This document shows, one piece after another, positions 27,349 through 37,867 of a stretch of DNA of 64,000 nucleotides. Source of the DNA: Psychromonas sp. psych-6C06 (GTDB lineage: Bacteria; Pseudomonadota; Gammaproteobacteria; Enterobacterales; Psychromonadaceae); NCBI RefSeq assembly GCF_002835465.1, contig NZ_PIZM01000006.1:475980-539979 (forward strand), read 5' to 3'. The translations under genes were made by a program, and so were the position numbers. Each line of letters opens with the position of its first letter. The first letter of the stretch is position 1. The notes beneath the pieces are model-generated. The model had not been told where the DNA came from and ran no database searches. It worked only from the letters and a program-made list of their open reading frames with translations.

Positions 27349-29997
27349 TTATTTAGCTTTTTTAGCTTTTTTTTCTTCTTTAACTTCTGGTGCATCCATA
27401 ACGTCAACGTAATCTTTACCGTAGTAAGAAGCGATTAATACTTCTTTTAATTCAGCGATTAATGGGTAACGTGGGTTTGCACCAGTACACTGGTCATCAA
27501 ACGCATCTTCAGCAAGAGAATCAACTTTCGCCATGAACTCAGCTTCGTTAACACCTGCAGCTTGGATAGATAGTGGAATATCGATTGCCACTTTTAGTTC
27601 GTCTAACCAAGTTAGTAGGTTGTTTAATTTCTCTTCTGTATTCTTACCACCAAGACCTAAGTGATCTGCAACTTCAGCGTAACGAGCACGTGCTTTTGGA
27701 CGGTCGTACTGTGAGAATGCAGTTTGTTTAGTTGGTGTATTTGTTGCGTTGTAACGAATTGTATTCGTTAATAACAATGCATTTGCTAAACCATGTGGAA
27801 TATGGAATTCAGCACCTAGTTTGTGCGCCATTGAGTGACAAACACCTAGGAATGCATTCGCAAATGACATACCAGCGATAGTTGCTGCGTTATGTACTTT
27901 CTCACGTGCTTTAGCATCGTTTTTACCGTTAGCGTAAGAGCTTGGTAAGTACTCTTTAAGCATTTTAAGCGCTTGTAGAGCGTGACCGTCAGAGTATTCG
28001 TTAGCAAGTACAGAAACATAAGCTTCCATTGCGTGAGTTACAGCATCGTAACCACCGAATGCACATAGAGACTTAGGCATATCCATTACTAGGTTAGCAT
28101 CGATAACAGCCATGTTTGGCGTTAATTCGTAATCAGCTAATGGGTATTTTTGGCCTGTCGCATCATCTGTAACAACAGCGAACGGTGTAACTTCTGAACC
28201 AGTACCTGAAGTCGTTGTAATCGCAACCATTTCTGCTTTAGTACCCATTTTAGGGAACTTGTAGATACGCTTACGGATATCCATGAAACGCATTGATAAA
28301 TCTTCGAAATCAGTTTCTGGGTGCTCGTACATAACCCACATGATTTTTGCTGCATCCATTGGTGAACCACCACCAACAGCTAGAATAACGTCTGGCTGGT
28401 AGCTATGACATGCTGCAGCACCGGCTTTAACAACAGATAATGTTGGATCAGCTTCTACTTCGTGGAATACTTCAACTTCCATGCCTTTCTCTTTTAAGAT
28501 TGCACGTAGGTCATCAATATAACCATTGTTGAATAGGAAACGGTCTGTCACGATTAGTGCACGTTTTTTGCCATCTAAATCGTCCATTGCGATTGGTAAA
28601 CAGCCACGACGGAAGTAGATTGATTTAGGTAGTTTATGCCACAACATATTTTCAGCTCGCTTCGCTACAATTTTCTTGTTAATAAGGTGTTTAGGACCTA
28701 CGTTTTCAGAGATAGCATTACCACCCCATGAACCACAACCTAGCGTTAAAGAAGGCGCTAGCTCGAAGTTGTAAAGGTCACCAATACCACCGTGAGAAGA
28801 AGGTGTGTTACACAGAATACGTGCCGTCTTCATTTTATCACCGAAGTATGCGATACGATCAGCGTTTGCATCTTGGTCTGTGTAAAGTACTGAAGTATGA
28901 CCAACACCACCTATGTCTAACACAATACCTGCTTGACGTACTGCATCTTTAAAGTCTTTCGCTTTAAATAGGCCTAAAGTAGGAGATAGTTTCTCATGTG
29001 CAAATTCATCATCGTAAGAAGCTTCTAGGCCCTCACCGATTAAGATTTTAGTTGATGTAGGTACTTTTACGCCTGCTAATTCAGCGATTTTGTATGCTGG
29101 TTGACCAACGATTTTAGCGTTAAGTGCGCCATCGATAAGCAGTACTTTACGTACTTTATCTGCATCTACTTTGCTAAGTACCGCTGCGCCGTATTTAGCG
29201 AAACGTGCTTTCACTTCATCGTATACAGATTCAACTACGATTGCTGCTTGCTCAGAAGCACAGATAACACCGTTATCGAAAGTTTTAGACATTAAAATTG
29301 ATGATACAGCACGTTTGATGTCAGCTGTTTCATCGATAACAACAGGTGTATTACCAGCACCAACACCGATAGCTGGTTTACCTGATGAGTAAGCCGCTTT
29401 AACCATGCCTGGACCACCAGTTGCAAGGATAAGGTTGATATCGTCATGTTTCATTAATGTGTTAGAAAGCTCAACTGATGGTACGTCGATCCAACCGATA
29501 ATGTCTTTTGGAGCACCCGCTTTGATTGCTGCGTCTAATACTAATTTTGCCGCGTAGTTGGTTGCATTTTTAGCACGTGGATGTGGCGAGAAGATACAGC
29601 CATTACGTGTTTTAAGACAGATTAATGCTTTAAAGATTGCTGTAGAAGTTGGGTTTGTAGTTGGAACGATTGCACAAACGATACCTACTGGCTCAGCGAT
29701 AGTAATAGTACCGCCTTCATCGTTCTTATCGATAACACCACAGGTTTTTTCGTCTTTATATTTGTTGTAGATAAATTCAGAAGCAAAGTGGTTTTTGATT
29801 ACTTTGTCTTCCATGATGCCCATGCCAGACTCAGTTGCTGCCATTTTAGCTAATTCGATACGAGCAGTTGAAGCTGCTAGAGATGCAGCGCGGAAGATTT
29901 TATCAACCTGCTCTTGTGAGTAACCAGCAAACTCTTTTTGAGCAGCTTTAACTCGTGCAACCATTGCATTTAATTCAGCAACATTACTTACTGTCAT
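27349..29997 (-). CDS. adhE: Bifunctional acetaldehyde-CoA/alcohol dehydrogenase
   Basis: An 882-residue two-domain enzyme. The N-terminal CoA-acylating aldehyde dehydrogenase has the catalytic Cys in NGVICASEQAAIV. The C-terminal iron-dependent alcohol dehydrogenase carries VGGGSPMDAAKIMW, the metal-binding His in GVCHSMAHKLGAEFHIPHG, and the linker segment with KGMEVEVF. It turns acetyl-CoA into ethanol and regenerates two NAD during fermentation; homologues form long spirosomes. The ATG at 29997 (MTVSNVAELNAM) is preferred to 30009 because GGAG lies six bases before it. It ends with a Lys/Glu-rich tail. An FNR-like box lies at 30125-30138. Confidence 0.97.
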   Translation of the reverse strand: MTVSNVAELNAMVARVKAAQKEFAGYSQEQVDKIFRAASLAASTARIELAKMAATESGMGIMEDKVIKNHFASEFIYNKYKDEKTCGVIDKNDEGGTITIAEPVGIVCAIVPTTNPTSTAIFKALICLKTRNGCIFSPHPRAKNATNYAAKLVLDAAIKAGAPKDIIGWIDVPSVELSNTLMKHDDINLILATGGPGMVKAAYSSGKPAIGVGAGNTPVVIDETADIKRAVSSILMSKTFDNGVICASEQAAIVVESVYDEVKARFAKYGAAVLSKVDADKVRKVLLIDGALNAKIVGQPAYKIAELAGVKVPTSTKILIGEGLEASYDDEFAHEKLSPTLGLFKAKDFKDAVRQAGIVLDIGGVGHTSVLYTDQDANADRIAYFGDKMKTARILCNTPSSHGGIGDLYNFELAPSLTLGCGSWGGNAISENVGPKHLINKKIVAKRAENMLWHKLPKSIYFRRGCLPIAMDDLDGKKRALIVTDRFLFNNGYIDDLRAILKEKGMEVEVFHEVEADPTLSVVKAGAAACHSYQPDVILAVGGGSPMDAAKIMWVMYEHPETDFEDLSMRFMDIRKRIYKFPKMGTKAEMVAITTTSGTGSEVTPFAVVTDDATGQKYPLADYELTPNMAVIDANLVMDMPKSLCAFGGYDAVTHAMEAYVSVLANEYSDGHALQALKMLKEYLPSSYANGKNDAKAREKVHNAATIAGMSFANAFLGVCHSMAHKLGAEFHIPHGLANALLLTNTIRYNATNTPTKQTAFSQYDRPKARARYAEVADHLGLGGKNTEEKLNNLLTWLDELKVAIDIPLSIQAAGVNEAEFMAKVDSLAEDAFDDQCTGANPRYPLIAELKEVLIASYYGKDYVDVMDAPEVKEEKKAKKAK

Positions 29998-30366
29998 ATG
30001 TTTCTCCATATATAATAAAAGTTCAAAAATTTAAAAATGTTTTAGTAAAAAGGCGTCTTATTTGTAAAACCTATCTTAATAAATAACTTTCAACTTGATT
30101 ATAGAAATTTACATTTTTGAGGTATTGATCAAGATCATAATGTAAGTTAATTACTAGAAATGGTGATCTAAGTGCTCTTTTTACTTGGTCATTGTCTTTA
30201 TTTTGATGTTCGGTTGAAGTTTTATAACATACTTTTATTGCTATATCTGTTTATTCAGTTTCTTAATGATATATTTGTGTAATGAGTAATTTACACAATG
30301 TTAATGATGCTGATTAAACGTTGCTTTTTTAACAGAAACTTCTTTTTTTAATTAATTGGAATCTAC
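29998..30366. other. Divergent control region adhE / AI-2E transporter gene
   Basis: This 369-base AT-rich region contains the FNR-like box at 30125-30138 about 130 bases upstream of adhE. Nothing else recognisable is seen: no repeat copy and no credible frame. Confidence 0.5.
30125..30138. promoter_or_regulatory. FNR-like box upstream of adhE
   Basis: TTGATCAAGATCAT matches TTGAT-N4-ATCAA at nine of ten positions. Anaerobic activation of adhE is consistent with the enzyme's role. Confidence 0.55.
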
Positions 30367-31473
30367 ATGTCAAACATATCCACTTCTGCTCGTGCTGCTT
30401 TTTATTGCGCTGCTATTGTCATCGCTTTAGCGGGCATTAAGGCTGCAGCTTCTATTATTGTTCCTTTTTTATTGTCGTTATTTGTTGCAATTATTTGCAA
30501 TCCAGCAATTAATTTTTTAGCAAATAAAAAGGTGCCTCGCGGGATCGCCATTAGTTTAGTAATTATTTTTATATTTGCTCTATTTATTATACTCGGTGGA
30601 GTGATAGGTAGCTCGGTTAATGGCTTTCGAGATGCCTTACCTAGTTACGAAGTACAGTTATCAAACGAATTAGATTGGGTGGTTAACTGGATGGCTAGCC
30701 ATAGCGTATCAATATCGATGAGTGAGGTGCGTGGTTATTTTGACCCAAGTAAAGTCATGGGGTTGGTAACTAGCACACTTAGCGGATTTAGTAGTGTTTT
30801 AGGTAACGTGTTTTTATTATTATTAACCGTTGTCTTTATGCTATCAGAGGGGCAGGGCTTTGCTAAAAAGTTACACGTTGCTTTTGATGAGTCAGCATCC
30901 GCAGAGAAAAACCTCGATCATTTTTTAACGATGGTCAATCGTTACATGGCGATTAAAACCATGATCAGTTTAGCAACTGGCGTCATTATCGGTTTTGTGT
31001 TGTGGGTGATGGGAGTTGACTTCTTTATTCTTTGGGCGCTACTGGCCTTTTTACTTAACTATATTCCTAATATCGGTTCTATTATTGCAGCTGTCCCTGC
31101 GGTTATTCTTACCTTTTTACAGCTTGGGTTAATTCCTGCTACTTTTGTGATCGGCTTGTTTGTTTCAGTAAACATGATCATGGGTAGTGTTATTGAGCCT
31201 AAGTTTATGGGCAGAAGCCTAGGTTTATCCACTTTAGTGGTGTTTTTATCGTTAATATTCTGGGGGTGGCTATTAGGTATGGTAGGCATGTTATTATCTG
31301 TTCCGTTAACGATGATATTTAAGATCGCATTAGAGAATAGTAGTGGTGGGCGTTGGTTTGCAATTTTATTAAGCTCTGATGAAGAAGTGGATGCGCTGGC
31401 GCTTGGTGATGAGAGCGCGGATCCTTTTGCTCCTATTAAAGAAAGTATTGATGAGAAAATTGAAGAAGAATAA
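30367..31473 (+). CDS. AI-2E family transporter (TqsA/PerM-like)
   Basis: A 368-residue inner-membrane protein with seven or eight helices and the family segment LLAFLLNYIPNIGSIIAAVPAVILT, followed by GSVIEPKFMGRSLGLSTLVVFLSL. Members include the autoinducer-2 exporter TqsA and sodium/proton antiporters, so the substrate is open. The C-terminus is an acidic tail. The stop overlaps the next start as TAATG, so the methyltransferase gene downstream is coupled. Confidence 0.88.
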   Translation: MSNISTSARAAFYCAAIVIALAGIKAAASIIVPFLLSLFVAIICNPAINFLANKKVPRGIAISLVIIFIFALFIILGGVIGSSVNGFRDALPSYEVQLSNELDWVVNWMASHSVSISMSEVRGYFDPSKVMGLVTSTLSGFSSVLGNVFLLLLTVVFMLSEGQGFAKKLHVAFDESASAEKNLDHFLTMVNRYMAIKTMISLATGVIIGFVLWVMGVDFFILWALLAFLLNYIPNIGSIIAAVPAVILTFLQLGLIPATFVIGLFVSVNMIMGSVIEPKFMGRSLGLSTLVVFLSLIFWGWLLGMVGMLLSVPLTMIFKIALENSSGGRWFAILLSSDEEVDALALGDESADPFAPIKESIDEKIEEE

Positions 31474-32402
31474 TGAGCTTAATTGAAAAGATTAATTGGA
31501 GTGATGTTCAGGCATTACCTGAAAAAGAGCTACAACGTTTATACCATGGCCGAGGTTTTCATTCGCTTGAAACCAGCCATATTAACATTGATTGGTTATC
31601 ACCAGTGATCTTGATCATTCTCTATAAAGAAGAGACTGATGACTGGGTTTTAACATTAAGTAATGCGTTACTAGTGAAGATGCAGGAGATAGGCTTTGAT
31701 GTTCTCAGTGTTCAGGTACAGTTCCGTTGCCGTGATTTTGCGCCCACAGAAGTTGTTTGGGGCGAAAAGTGTACCGATTTTACCTCTGTTGAAAATGGCC
31801 TGAACTATAAAATAAACCTTGGAACAAACCAGAATTACGGTATCTTTTTAGATATGAAAAATGGGCGAAGTTGGTTACGTGCGAACGCCTCTGAAAAATC
31901 AGTGTTAAATCTTTTCTCTTATACCTGTGCTTTTTCAACGGCAGCCATCGCAGGTGGTGCTTCGAGTGTGGTGAACCTTGATATGAGTAAGGCTGCTTTA
32001 GCGGTCGGACGAGATAACCATCGTTTGAATGAGCATGACTTAAGTAAGATAAAATACTTAGGCCATGATCTGTTTAAGTCATGGGGTAAAGTAAAGCGTT
32101 TAGGACCCTATGATATTGTGATTGCAGATCCTCCCTCTTTGCAAAAAGGCAGTGTTAATATCAAGCGTGATTACCCTAAAATCATTCGCCGTTTACCGGA
32201 ACTACTGAACCCAGGTGGGCAAGCGTTACTTTGCTTGAACTCCCCCGATTTAGACTTTGCATTTATAGAAGATGTAATAAAAGTAGAGTGTCCAGAGGCA
32301 AAGATATTGCAAAAGATTAACCCAGAAGATCACTTTATTAATATTAATCCAGATCGTGGTTTGAAATGTCTTCTCGTAGAGCTAGAAGGGCAGGAAAGCT
32401 AG
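31473..32402 (+). CDS. Class I SAM-dependent methyltransferase (RlmI/RlmK-like fold)
   Basis: A 309-residue protein. Residues about 110-300 contain the SAM-binding elements of rRNA cytosine/guanine methyltransferases: a YGIFLDMKNGRSWL hydrophobic entry, VLNLFSYTCAFSTAAI for motif I, and the catalytic-type motif IV IVIADPPSLQKGS. Compared with RlmI it lacks the N-terminal PUA domain, so its target is uncertain; rRNA is most likely. It overlaps the AI-2E-type gene by one base and shares its transcript. A bidirectional terminator follows. Confidence 0.78.
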   Translation: MSLIEKINWSDVQALPEKELQRLYHGRGFHSLETSHINIDWLSPVILIILYKEETDDWVLTLSNALLVKMQEIGFDVLSVQVQFRCRDFAPTEVVWGEKCTDFTSVENGLNYKINLGTNQNYGIFLDMKNGRSWLRANASEKSVLNLFSYTCAFSTAAIAGGASSVVNLDMSKAALAVGRDNHRLNEHDLSKIKYLGHDLFKSWGKVKRLGPYDIVIADPPSLQKGSVNIKRDYPKIIRRLPELLNPGGQALLCLNSPDLDFAFIEDVIKVECPEAKILQKINPEDHFININPDRGLKCLLVELEGQES

Positions 32403-32455
32403 AAGGCCAAAGAAAAAGATGCTGGAATGCTAGAGCAGCTTCAAACCTTCCAGCA
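32395..32455. repeat. GGCTAGAAGG-type repeat after the methyltransferase gene
   Basis: AAAGCTAGAAGGCC and GCTGGAATGCTAG, with the inverse CCTTCCAGC, repeat across this short stretch. The same words occur after pilC and after the GcvR-like gene. Confidence 0.45.
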
Positions 32456-32457
32456 TA

Positions 32458-32500
32458 AAAAAGGCCCCGTTTTGATTAAATCAAATCGGGGCCTTTTAAC
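32458..32500. terminator. Bidirectional terminator between the methyltransferase gene and pta
   Basis: AAAAGGCCCCG / CGGGGCCTTTT, with a loop of about 18 bases that can itself pair (TTTGAT / ATCAAA), has A and T tracts on both sides. Confidence 0.88.
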
Positions 32501-32548
32501 ATATGCACAGACTAGAAAGCTACGAACTTTTCTGCCTTATAGCAGGTT

Positions 32549-34714
32549 TTATCCTTGCGCTGCGCGCTCTTTTTCAGCTGCTTGTGTTGCTTGAATTGCT
32601 GTTAACGCGATTGTATAAACGATATCGTCAACTAATGCACCACGAGATAAATCATTCACTGGCTTACGCATGCCTTGAAGCATTGGACCGATACTGATTA
32701 AGTCGGCACTACGCTGTACAGCTTTGTAAGTTGTGTTACCTGTATTTAGATCTGGGAAGATAAATACCGTTGCTTTACCTGCAACTTTAGAGTTTGGCGC
32801 TTTACTCTTAGCAACGTTTTCCATCACAGCTGCATCGTACTGTAGCGGACCATCGATAAGAAGATCTGGACGACGTTCCTGTGCAATTTTAGTTGCTTCA
32901 CGTACTTTTTCTACGTCAGAGCCTGCACCTGAATTACCTGTCGAGTAACTGATCATAGCCACTTTAGGGTCAATACCAAATGCGATAGCTGAATCTGCCG
33001 ATTGAATTGCGATATCTGCAAGTTGCTCAGCCGTTGGATCAGGATTGATTGCACAGTCACCGTACACTAATACTTGATCAGGCAATAGCATGAAGAAGAT
33101 AGAAGATACTAAACTTGCGCCTGGAGCTGTTTTAACTAACTGTAGTGGCGGACGAATCGTGTTTGCTGTTGTATGCACTGCACCCGAAACAAGGCCTGCT
33201 ACTTCATTCTCAGCTAACATCATTGTACCTAGTACAACCGTGTCTTGTAATTGCTCACGCGCGACAACTTCAGTTAGACCTTTCGCTTTACGCAACTCAA
33301 CCATCGGTGCAACATAGTTTTCTAACACATCATTTGGATTGATGATTTCAACATCATCAGTCAATACGATACCTTGCTGTGTAGCAATACGGTGGATCTC
33401 TTCTGGGTTACCCAATAGTACAGGTTTCGCAATTCCACGCTGAGCACAAATTAGCGCAGCTTGAATCGTACGAGGCTCTTCACCTTCAGGCAATACGATG
33501 CGTTGATTTGCTTTACGCGCAAGCTCTGTTAAGTGGTAGCGGAATGCAGGTGGTGACAAACGACGTGTTAGTGAAGAATCTTCAGTTAACGTATTTAACC
33601 AATGCTTGTCGATGTGCCCTGCAATGTACTCTTGTACTTTTTCGATACGCTCAACATCATCAACAGGTATCTCCATGTTGAAGTTTTGTAAGCGTTGGGC
33701 TGTTTGCCATGTGTTGCTCTTAATTAATAGAATAGGTAAGCCCGATTCCATTGCACGGCTACATAGCTTCATGACTTCTTCTTCAGGCGGATAGTCACCC
33801 GTTAATAGTAAGCAACCAATCTGCATACCATTCATTACTGCTAGACACGCGGCAATGATAACATCACTACGGTCACCAGATGTCACTAACATTGAGCCAG
33901 CTTTAAAGTGCTGCACCATGTTAGGGATAGTTCGAGCACAAAAGGTCACGCTGTGTAAACGACGGTTTTCAAGATCACCTTTGTTTAACACTTGCGCTTC
34001 TAAGTGTGTTGCAAGATCTTTAACACGTGGAGCGATAAGTTCTGCGCTCCATGGGATACAGCCAAGGATTGGCAGTGGACTCTTGCTAAACATTTGTAAC
34101 ACTTCGAGGTTAGTTTGCGTTCCTGTCAGAGGAATGTCGAACATCTCGCTCATGTCTGGGCTGTTTTTATCCGTTTCATCAATGGGGGCTCCCACTTTAT
34201 TGATAATACAGCCAACAATATTTTTATTCTTCTTACCACCAAAGGTAGAAACTGCAATTTCCATGCGCTCTTTCAGTTGCTGTGAAGAGTCATTGCTTGG
34301 ATGCGTTACAAATACCATTTCAGCACCCAGTGCTTTAGCAATGCTGTAGTTGATTTCGTTAGCAAATTGGTGCTTGTCAGTTGGTACTAAACCTTCAACA
34401 ATGATCACATCGCTGTCTCTGGCAATTTTTTGGAAACGCTCGACAATATTTTCCAATAACTCCGACTTATTACCTGATGAAATTAGGTTTTCAGCATACT
34501 TCATTGCAAATGGCTCAGGTGGATTAATGCTAGAGCCATTTCGTAGCGTTGCAGTTGAGCGCTCTGGGCCTGTATCACCTTGACGAGGTTGGGCAATTGG
34601 CTTGAAGAAGTTAACTGCTACACCTTGACGCTCCATTGCGCGAACCATACCAAGACTTACAGAAGTAACACCAACGCCAGAGCCGATGGGAATGAGCATA
34701 ATTGTGCGGGACAT
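32549..34714 (-). CDS. pta: Phosphate acetyltransferase
   Basis: A 721-residue long-form enzyme interconverting acetyl-CoA and acetyl phosphate. The N-terminal third is a BioD-like P-loop domain ([20 protein letters not shown]), followed by a DRTGG domain. The C-terminal catalytic PTA domain has [16 protein letters not shown], the [17 protein letters not shown] segment and [19 protein letters not shown]. It pairs with ackA, 71 bases upstream on the same strand, to make ATP and excrete acetate, or to take acetate up. The ATG at 34714 is preceded by AGGAAT. Confidence 0.97.
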   Translation of the reverse strand: MSRTIMLIPIGSGVGVTSVSLGMVRAMERQGVAVNFFKPIAQPRQGDTGPERSTATLRNGSSINPPEPFAMKYAENLISSGNKSELLENIVERFQKIARDSDVIIVEGLVPTDKHQFANEINYSIAKALGAEMVFVTHPSNDSSQQLKERMEIAVSTFGGKKNKNIVGCIINKVGAPIDETDKNSPDMSEMFDIPLTGTQTNLEVLQMFSKSPLPILGCIPWSAELIAPRVKDLATHLEAQVLNKGDLENRRLHSVTFCARTIPNMVQHFKAGSMLVTSGDRSDVIIAACLAVMNGMQIGCLLLTGDYPPEEEVMKLCSRAMESGLPILLIKSNTWQTAQRLQNFNMEIPVDDVERIEKVQEYIAGHIDKHWLNTLTEDSSLTRRLSPPAFRYHLTELARKANQRIVLPEGEEPRTIQAALICAQRGIAKPVLLGNPEEIHRIATQQGIVLTDDVEIINPNDVLENYVAPMVELRKAKGLTEVVAREQLQDTVVLGTMMLAENEVAGLVSGAVHTTANTIRPPLQLVKTAPGASLVSSIFFMLLPDQVLVYGDCAINPDPTAEQLADIAIQSADSAIAFGIDPKVAMISYSTGNSGAGSDVEKVREATKIAQERRPDLLIDGPLQYDAAVMENVAKSKAPNSKVAGKATVFIFPDLNTGNTTYKAVQRSADLISIGPMLQGMRKPVNDLSRGALVDDIVYTIALTAIQATQAAEKERAAQG

Positions 34715-34784
34715 AACTATTCCTTTTTTATTAAGGATGAAAAATAGTAATGAGGGGAGTTCCCCCTCGAAAAATAATTATAGA

Positions 34785-35984
34785 TTAAGCTGAAACAAGT
34801 GCCGCTGAATCTTGTGCAATTACCCACTCTTCATTGGTTGGAATAACCATTGCGATCGGAGAGTTTTCTATGGTGATAACACCTTGTTTACCAAGAATTG
34901 TCGTTTCATTTTTATCGGTATCGACTTGGTAACCAAAGATAGTTAATAAATTAAGTACTTTTTCGCGAACAAGTGATGCGTTTTCACCGATACCACCAGT
35001 GAAGACAAGTGCATCAATACGACCCAGTGGCACAGCATATCCTGCGATGTATTTTGCCAGACGGTAGCAGAAGATGTCACGTGCTAAAATAGCTTGTTCG
35101 TTGCCTTTTTCACATGCGCTTTGAATATCACGGAAATCACTTGATATGCCTGAAATACCCAACAAGCCACTCTGTTTTTGTAACATGTCCATTACACCAG
35201 AGATGCTATAACCCTCACGGGTTACTAGGTGCTCAATAATACTTGGATCGATATCACCACAGCGAGTTCCCATCACCAGCCCTGCAAGTGGTGTCATACC
35301 CATACTAGTATCAATACATTGACCATCTTTTATCGCGCATACTGACCCACCATTTCCTAAATGTGCGGTAATAACATTGGTTTCAGTAAGAGGTTTATCG
35401 AGTAGTTTAGCCGCTTCACGGCTCACGAATAAGTGGCTTGTACCATGCATACCGTAACGGCGAATGCCTTTCTCTTTATATAGGTGGTATGGAAGTGAAT
35501 ATAAGAAAGAGGTAGCAGGCATTGATTGATGAAATGCTGTATCAAAAACGGCAACTTGATGAAGCTCAGGAAATGCAATACGTGCAGCCTGAATCCCCAT
35601 AATGGCTGCTGGATTATGTAATGGCGCTAATGAAGCGCATTCTTTAATACCTTTACATACCTCTGGGGTGATAATGACTGATTTAGTAAACTGTTCACCG
35701 CCGTGAACAACACGGTGCCCAACGGCAACAAATTGCTCAGCTAATCCAGGTTCTTTTTTTATAATATCTTCTACAATAAAACTAATAGCAGCTGCGTGTG
35801 CACTATTAGCTGGTAGATGTGTTGATTCTTTAGCACCTGAAATATTCCATTTTATGCGTGCGTCTGGCAGGTTGAAACATTCAGCAAGACCGCTGATTAT
35901 TTCATCACCATTGTTAGCGTTAATAACAGCAAATTTAAGGGATGAACTACCACAGTTAAGGACAAGAACTAATTTATTGCTCAT
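34785..35984 (-). CDS. ackA: Acetate kinase
   Basis: A 399-residue enzyme from the ATG at 35984 ([20 protein letters not shown], family start). The frame reaches 36032, but the extra 16 residues lack a ribosome site and are hydrophobic, unlike relatives. Other motifs are [12 protein letters not shown], the [12 protein letters not shown] phosphate site and [10 protein letters not shown] near the C-terminus. It transfers phosphate between acetyl phosphate and ADP. It is first in ackA-pta and divergent from yfbV, as in E. coli. Confidence 0.97.
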   Translation of the reverse strand: MSNKLVLVLNCGSSSLKFAVINANNGDEIISGLAECFNLPDARIKWNISGAKESTHLPANSAHAAAISFIVEDIIKKEPGLAEQFVAVGHRVVHGGEQFTKSVIITPEVCKGIKECASLAPLHNPAAIMGIQAARIAFPELHQVAVFDTAFHQSMPATSFLYSLPYHLYKEKGIRRYGMHGTSHLFVSREAAKLLDKPLTETNVITAHLGNGGSVCAIKDGQCIDTSMGMTPLAGLVMGTRCGDIDPSIIEHLVTREGYSISGVMDMLQKQSGLLGISGISSDFRDIQSACEKGNEQAILARDIFCYRLAKYIAGYAVPLGRIDALVFTGGIGENASLVREKVLNLLTIFGYQVDTDKNETTILGKQGVITIENSPIAMVIPTNEEWVIAQDSAALVSA

Positions 35985-36063
35985 GAAATATTCCAGTAAT
36001 TTAATTAAAAAATATAAGGTAATTAGCAACATAATCGCTAGTAATACCTTTCATATAAAGTAG

Positions 36064-36096
36064 TGATCATGTAGGTAACACTGTCTTTCATGATCA
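36064..36096. promoter_or_regulatory. Inverted repeat upstream of ackA
   Basis: TGATCATG (36064-36071) and CATGATCA (36089-36096) form an 8-bp inverted repeat with 25 bases between centres, in the ackA/yfbV divergent region. It could be an operator for a dimer pair. The regulator is unknown. Confidence 0.35.
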
Positions 36097-36235
36097 TATT
36101 AAGTTTACGCTTCTGTAATAAAATTACAAAGTGCATTTAAGCTAAAGTTATTTAAAATCAATTTTTTTATTAACTATTTATGCTTTCTCTAGTTATGTTA
36201 ACCTGTGCTCTAATGAATGGGTCTAGGAGGTTATT

Positions 36236-36685
36236 TTGAATGTATTTTTCGATGTAGTAAGGCGAGGAGATTTTTACTTAAAAAGTTGGCCAACACAGAA
36301 AACATTGAATTGTTTATTCATTGACAGTAAGGTGGCTTTTTACACGCGCCTTTCAATTAAAGTAGTTCCTTTATTTGTCATATTAATCATGAGCTTAAAT
36401 TTATTTTTTCCTGCTTTATTAAGTTGGCCATCAACCGTTACTGTCGCTCTTTTTTTGATGGGGTTACCGGTGCAAGGGTTATATTGGTTAGGTAAACGTG
36501 CTAACTCGTTTCTCCCTAGTCAGTTACTTCCTTGGTATATGGAAATAGAAAAAACACTAAATAATCACGTAAATCAAGGCGGTGTAATGGCTAAAAGACC
36601 GCGTTATTTAGATTTAGCATTGTTACTTAAAATCGCATTTAAGCGAGGCGGTGATAATTTCTTACAGAATAATGAGCTTATTTAG
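36236..36685 (+). CDS. yfbV: YfbV family (UPF0208) membrane protein
   Basis: A 149-residue protein with two adjacent membrane helices (VVPLFVILIMSLNLFFPALL and TVALFLMGLPVQGLYWLG). The family markers RRGDFYLKSWP at the N-terminus and LPVQGLYWLGKRA are present. In E. coli YfbV insulates the Ter macrodomain from MatP spreading. The start is a TTG, chosen because AGGAGG lies five bases before it; a nearby ATG is out of frame and stops at once. The gene is divergent from ackA, conserved synteny with enterics. Confidence 0.92.
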   Translation: MNVFFDVVRRGDFYLKSWPTQKTLNCLFIDSKVAFYTRLSIKVVPLFVILIMSLNLFFPALLSWPSTVTVALFLMGLPVQGLYWLGKRANSFLPSQLLPWYMEIEKTLNNHVNQGGVMAKRPRYLDLALLLKIAFKRGGDNFLQNNELI

Positions 36686-36971
36686 AAATAAAAGAACATT
36701 TTTAAGTTTTTTGTTTGATATTCGCGCTGTTTGTGTAATTTTATTACATATTTCTGTTGCTGTTGTTTCATATTGTTGTGTGTTTTCAACCTCAACCATT
36801 CAGAATTAACTTGCCTTTAATTGAGCTTCGGAAAGGTAAGAGATCCTAGCTTGTTAGCTCAGACCTTCTGTTATGCTATTAATGGAGAAGAAGTTACGAA
36901 GTGGGCCTTCAAAGAATTATTTGAATACCTTTCTAAGATGCTAAGTGTACTTTATTGGTTGCTTAATTGAG
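36686..36971. other. Intergenic region between yfbV and rlmA
   Basis: This 286-base stretch between convergent genes has an AT-rich first half. The second half (36820-36960) is less AT-rich and carries a short unsupported frame and small inverted words. No terminator with a clear stem and T-run is visible, and I recognise no gene. Confidence 0.4.
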
Positions 36972-37790
36972 TTAGTCTTTCTGATAAATTTCAATATTAA
37001 AATCACATTCAATCTGCCATGTTTTTTCTGCTAATAACGACAACATTTTCTGCTCGTTAAACTTCCAAGCAAAGGGCGTCATCTGGATAAGATCTTTTAA
37101 TATCTGTTCATTATTAATGCGCATTGGGTAGTTAAGGTTTATCTGTTCTATTTTAGTAAAGCCTTGAGGCGCATCATTCTCGCTTCCATGCTCATTAACT
37201 TGATCGTAAATCTTTTCACGTAGCTCTAATAGATGCCGTGGCGCTGGCGTGACGGTAATGAGGAAGCCACTAGGTTTGATTAAGCGCTGTAATTCGCTAT
37301 CAAGAGAGGGAGCATAAATACGGATAAGTGCATCAATGCTTTTGTCTGTCATGGGGACGTCATAGGCACTAGCTACACAGAAGTTAATTTTTTTATAACG
37401 TTTGGCAGCATAACGTATTGCGACTTTAGAGATATCTAAAGCGGTTATTGTTGCGCTATCGGAAAGAACTTGTTCTATATGGCTGGTGTAGTAACCCTCT
37501 CCACAGCCAAGATCAAGCAGTGTTGGAGCATTGGTTTTAGCTAGATATTGGCTTATTAAAGCGGATAACTTTTCAGCTAAAGGGAGATAACCACCGCTGT
37601 CTAAAAAGGCGCGACGAGCCATCATCATCTCTTTATTATCGCCGGGATTTTTTGAATTTTTAGCATTAACCGGTAAGAGGTTTAAATAGCCTTCTTTGGC
37701 GATATCAAAGTGATGATTATTTTCACAAATTTGGGTGTTGTGTTTTTGTGTAAAGTGGCTTCGACAAAGTGGACAGATAAATGGGCTCAT
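36972..37790 (-). CDS. rlmA: 23S rRNA (guanine-745 N1)-methyltransferase
   Basis: A 272-residue enzyme that methylates G745 in helix 35 of 23S rRNA. An N-terminal zinc site is formed by Cys6, Cys9, Cys22 and His26 (FICPLCRSHF ... QICENNHHF). Then come the family segment GYLNLLPV and NPGDNKEMMMARRAFLDSGG, and the SAM motif TLLDLGCGEGYYTSHIEQ. Length is as in E. coli (about 269). It stands alone between yfbV and pflA. Confidence 0.95.
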   Translation of the reverse strand: MSPFICPLCRSHFTQKHNTQICENNHHFDIAKEGYLNLLPVNAKNSKNPGDNKEMMMARRAFLDSGGYLPLAEKLSALISQYLAKTNAPTLLDLGCGEGYYTSHIEQVLSDSATITALDISKVAIRYAAKRYKKINFCVASAYDVPMTDKSIDALIRIYAPSLDSELQRLIKPSGFLITVTPAPRHLLELREKIYDQVNEHGSENDAPQGFTKIEQINLNYPMRINNEQILKDLIQMTPFAWKFNEQKMLSLLAEKTWQIECDFNIEIYQKD

Positions 37791-37867
37791 GATGGTCTTA
37801 TCGTTTAGATTTAATGATAGAACGCTACAGACTCGAAAACTGTAGCGTGATTTGCATTGAAAGGGGA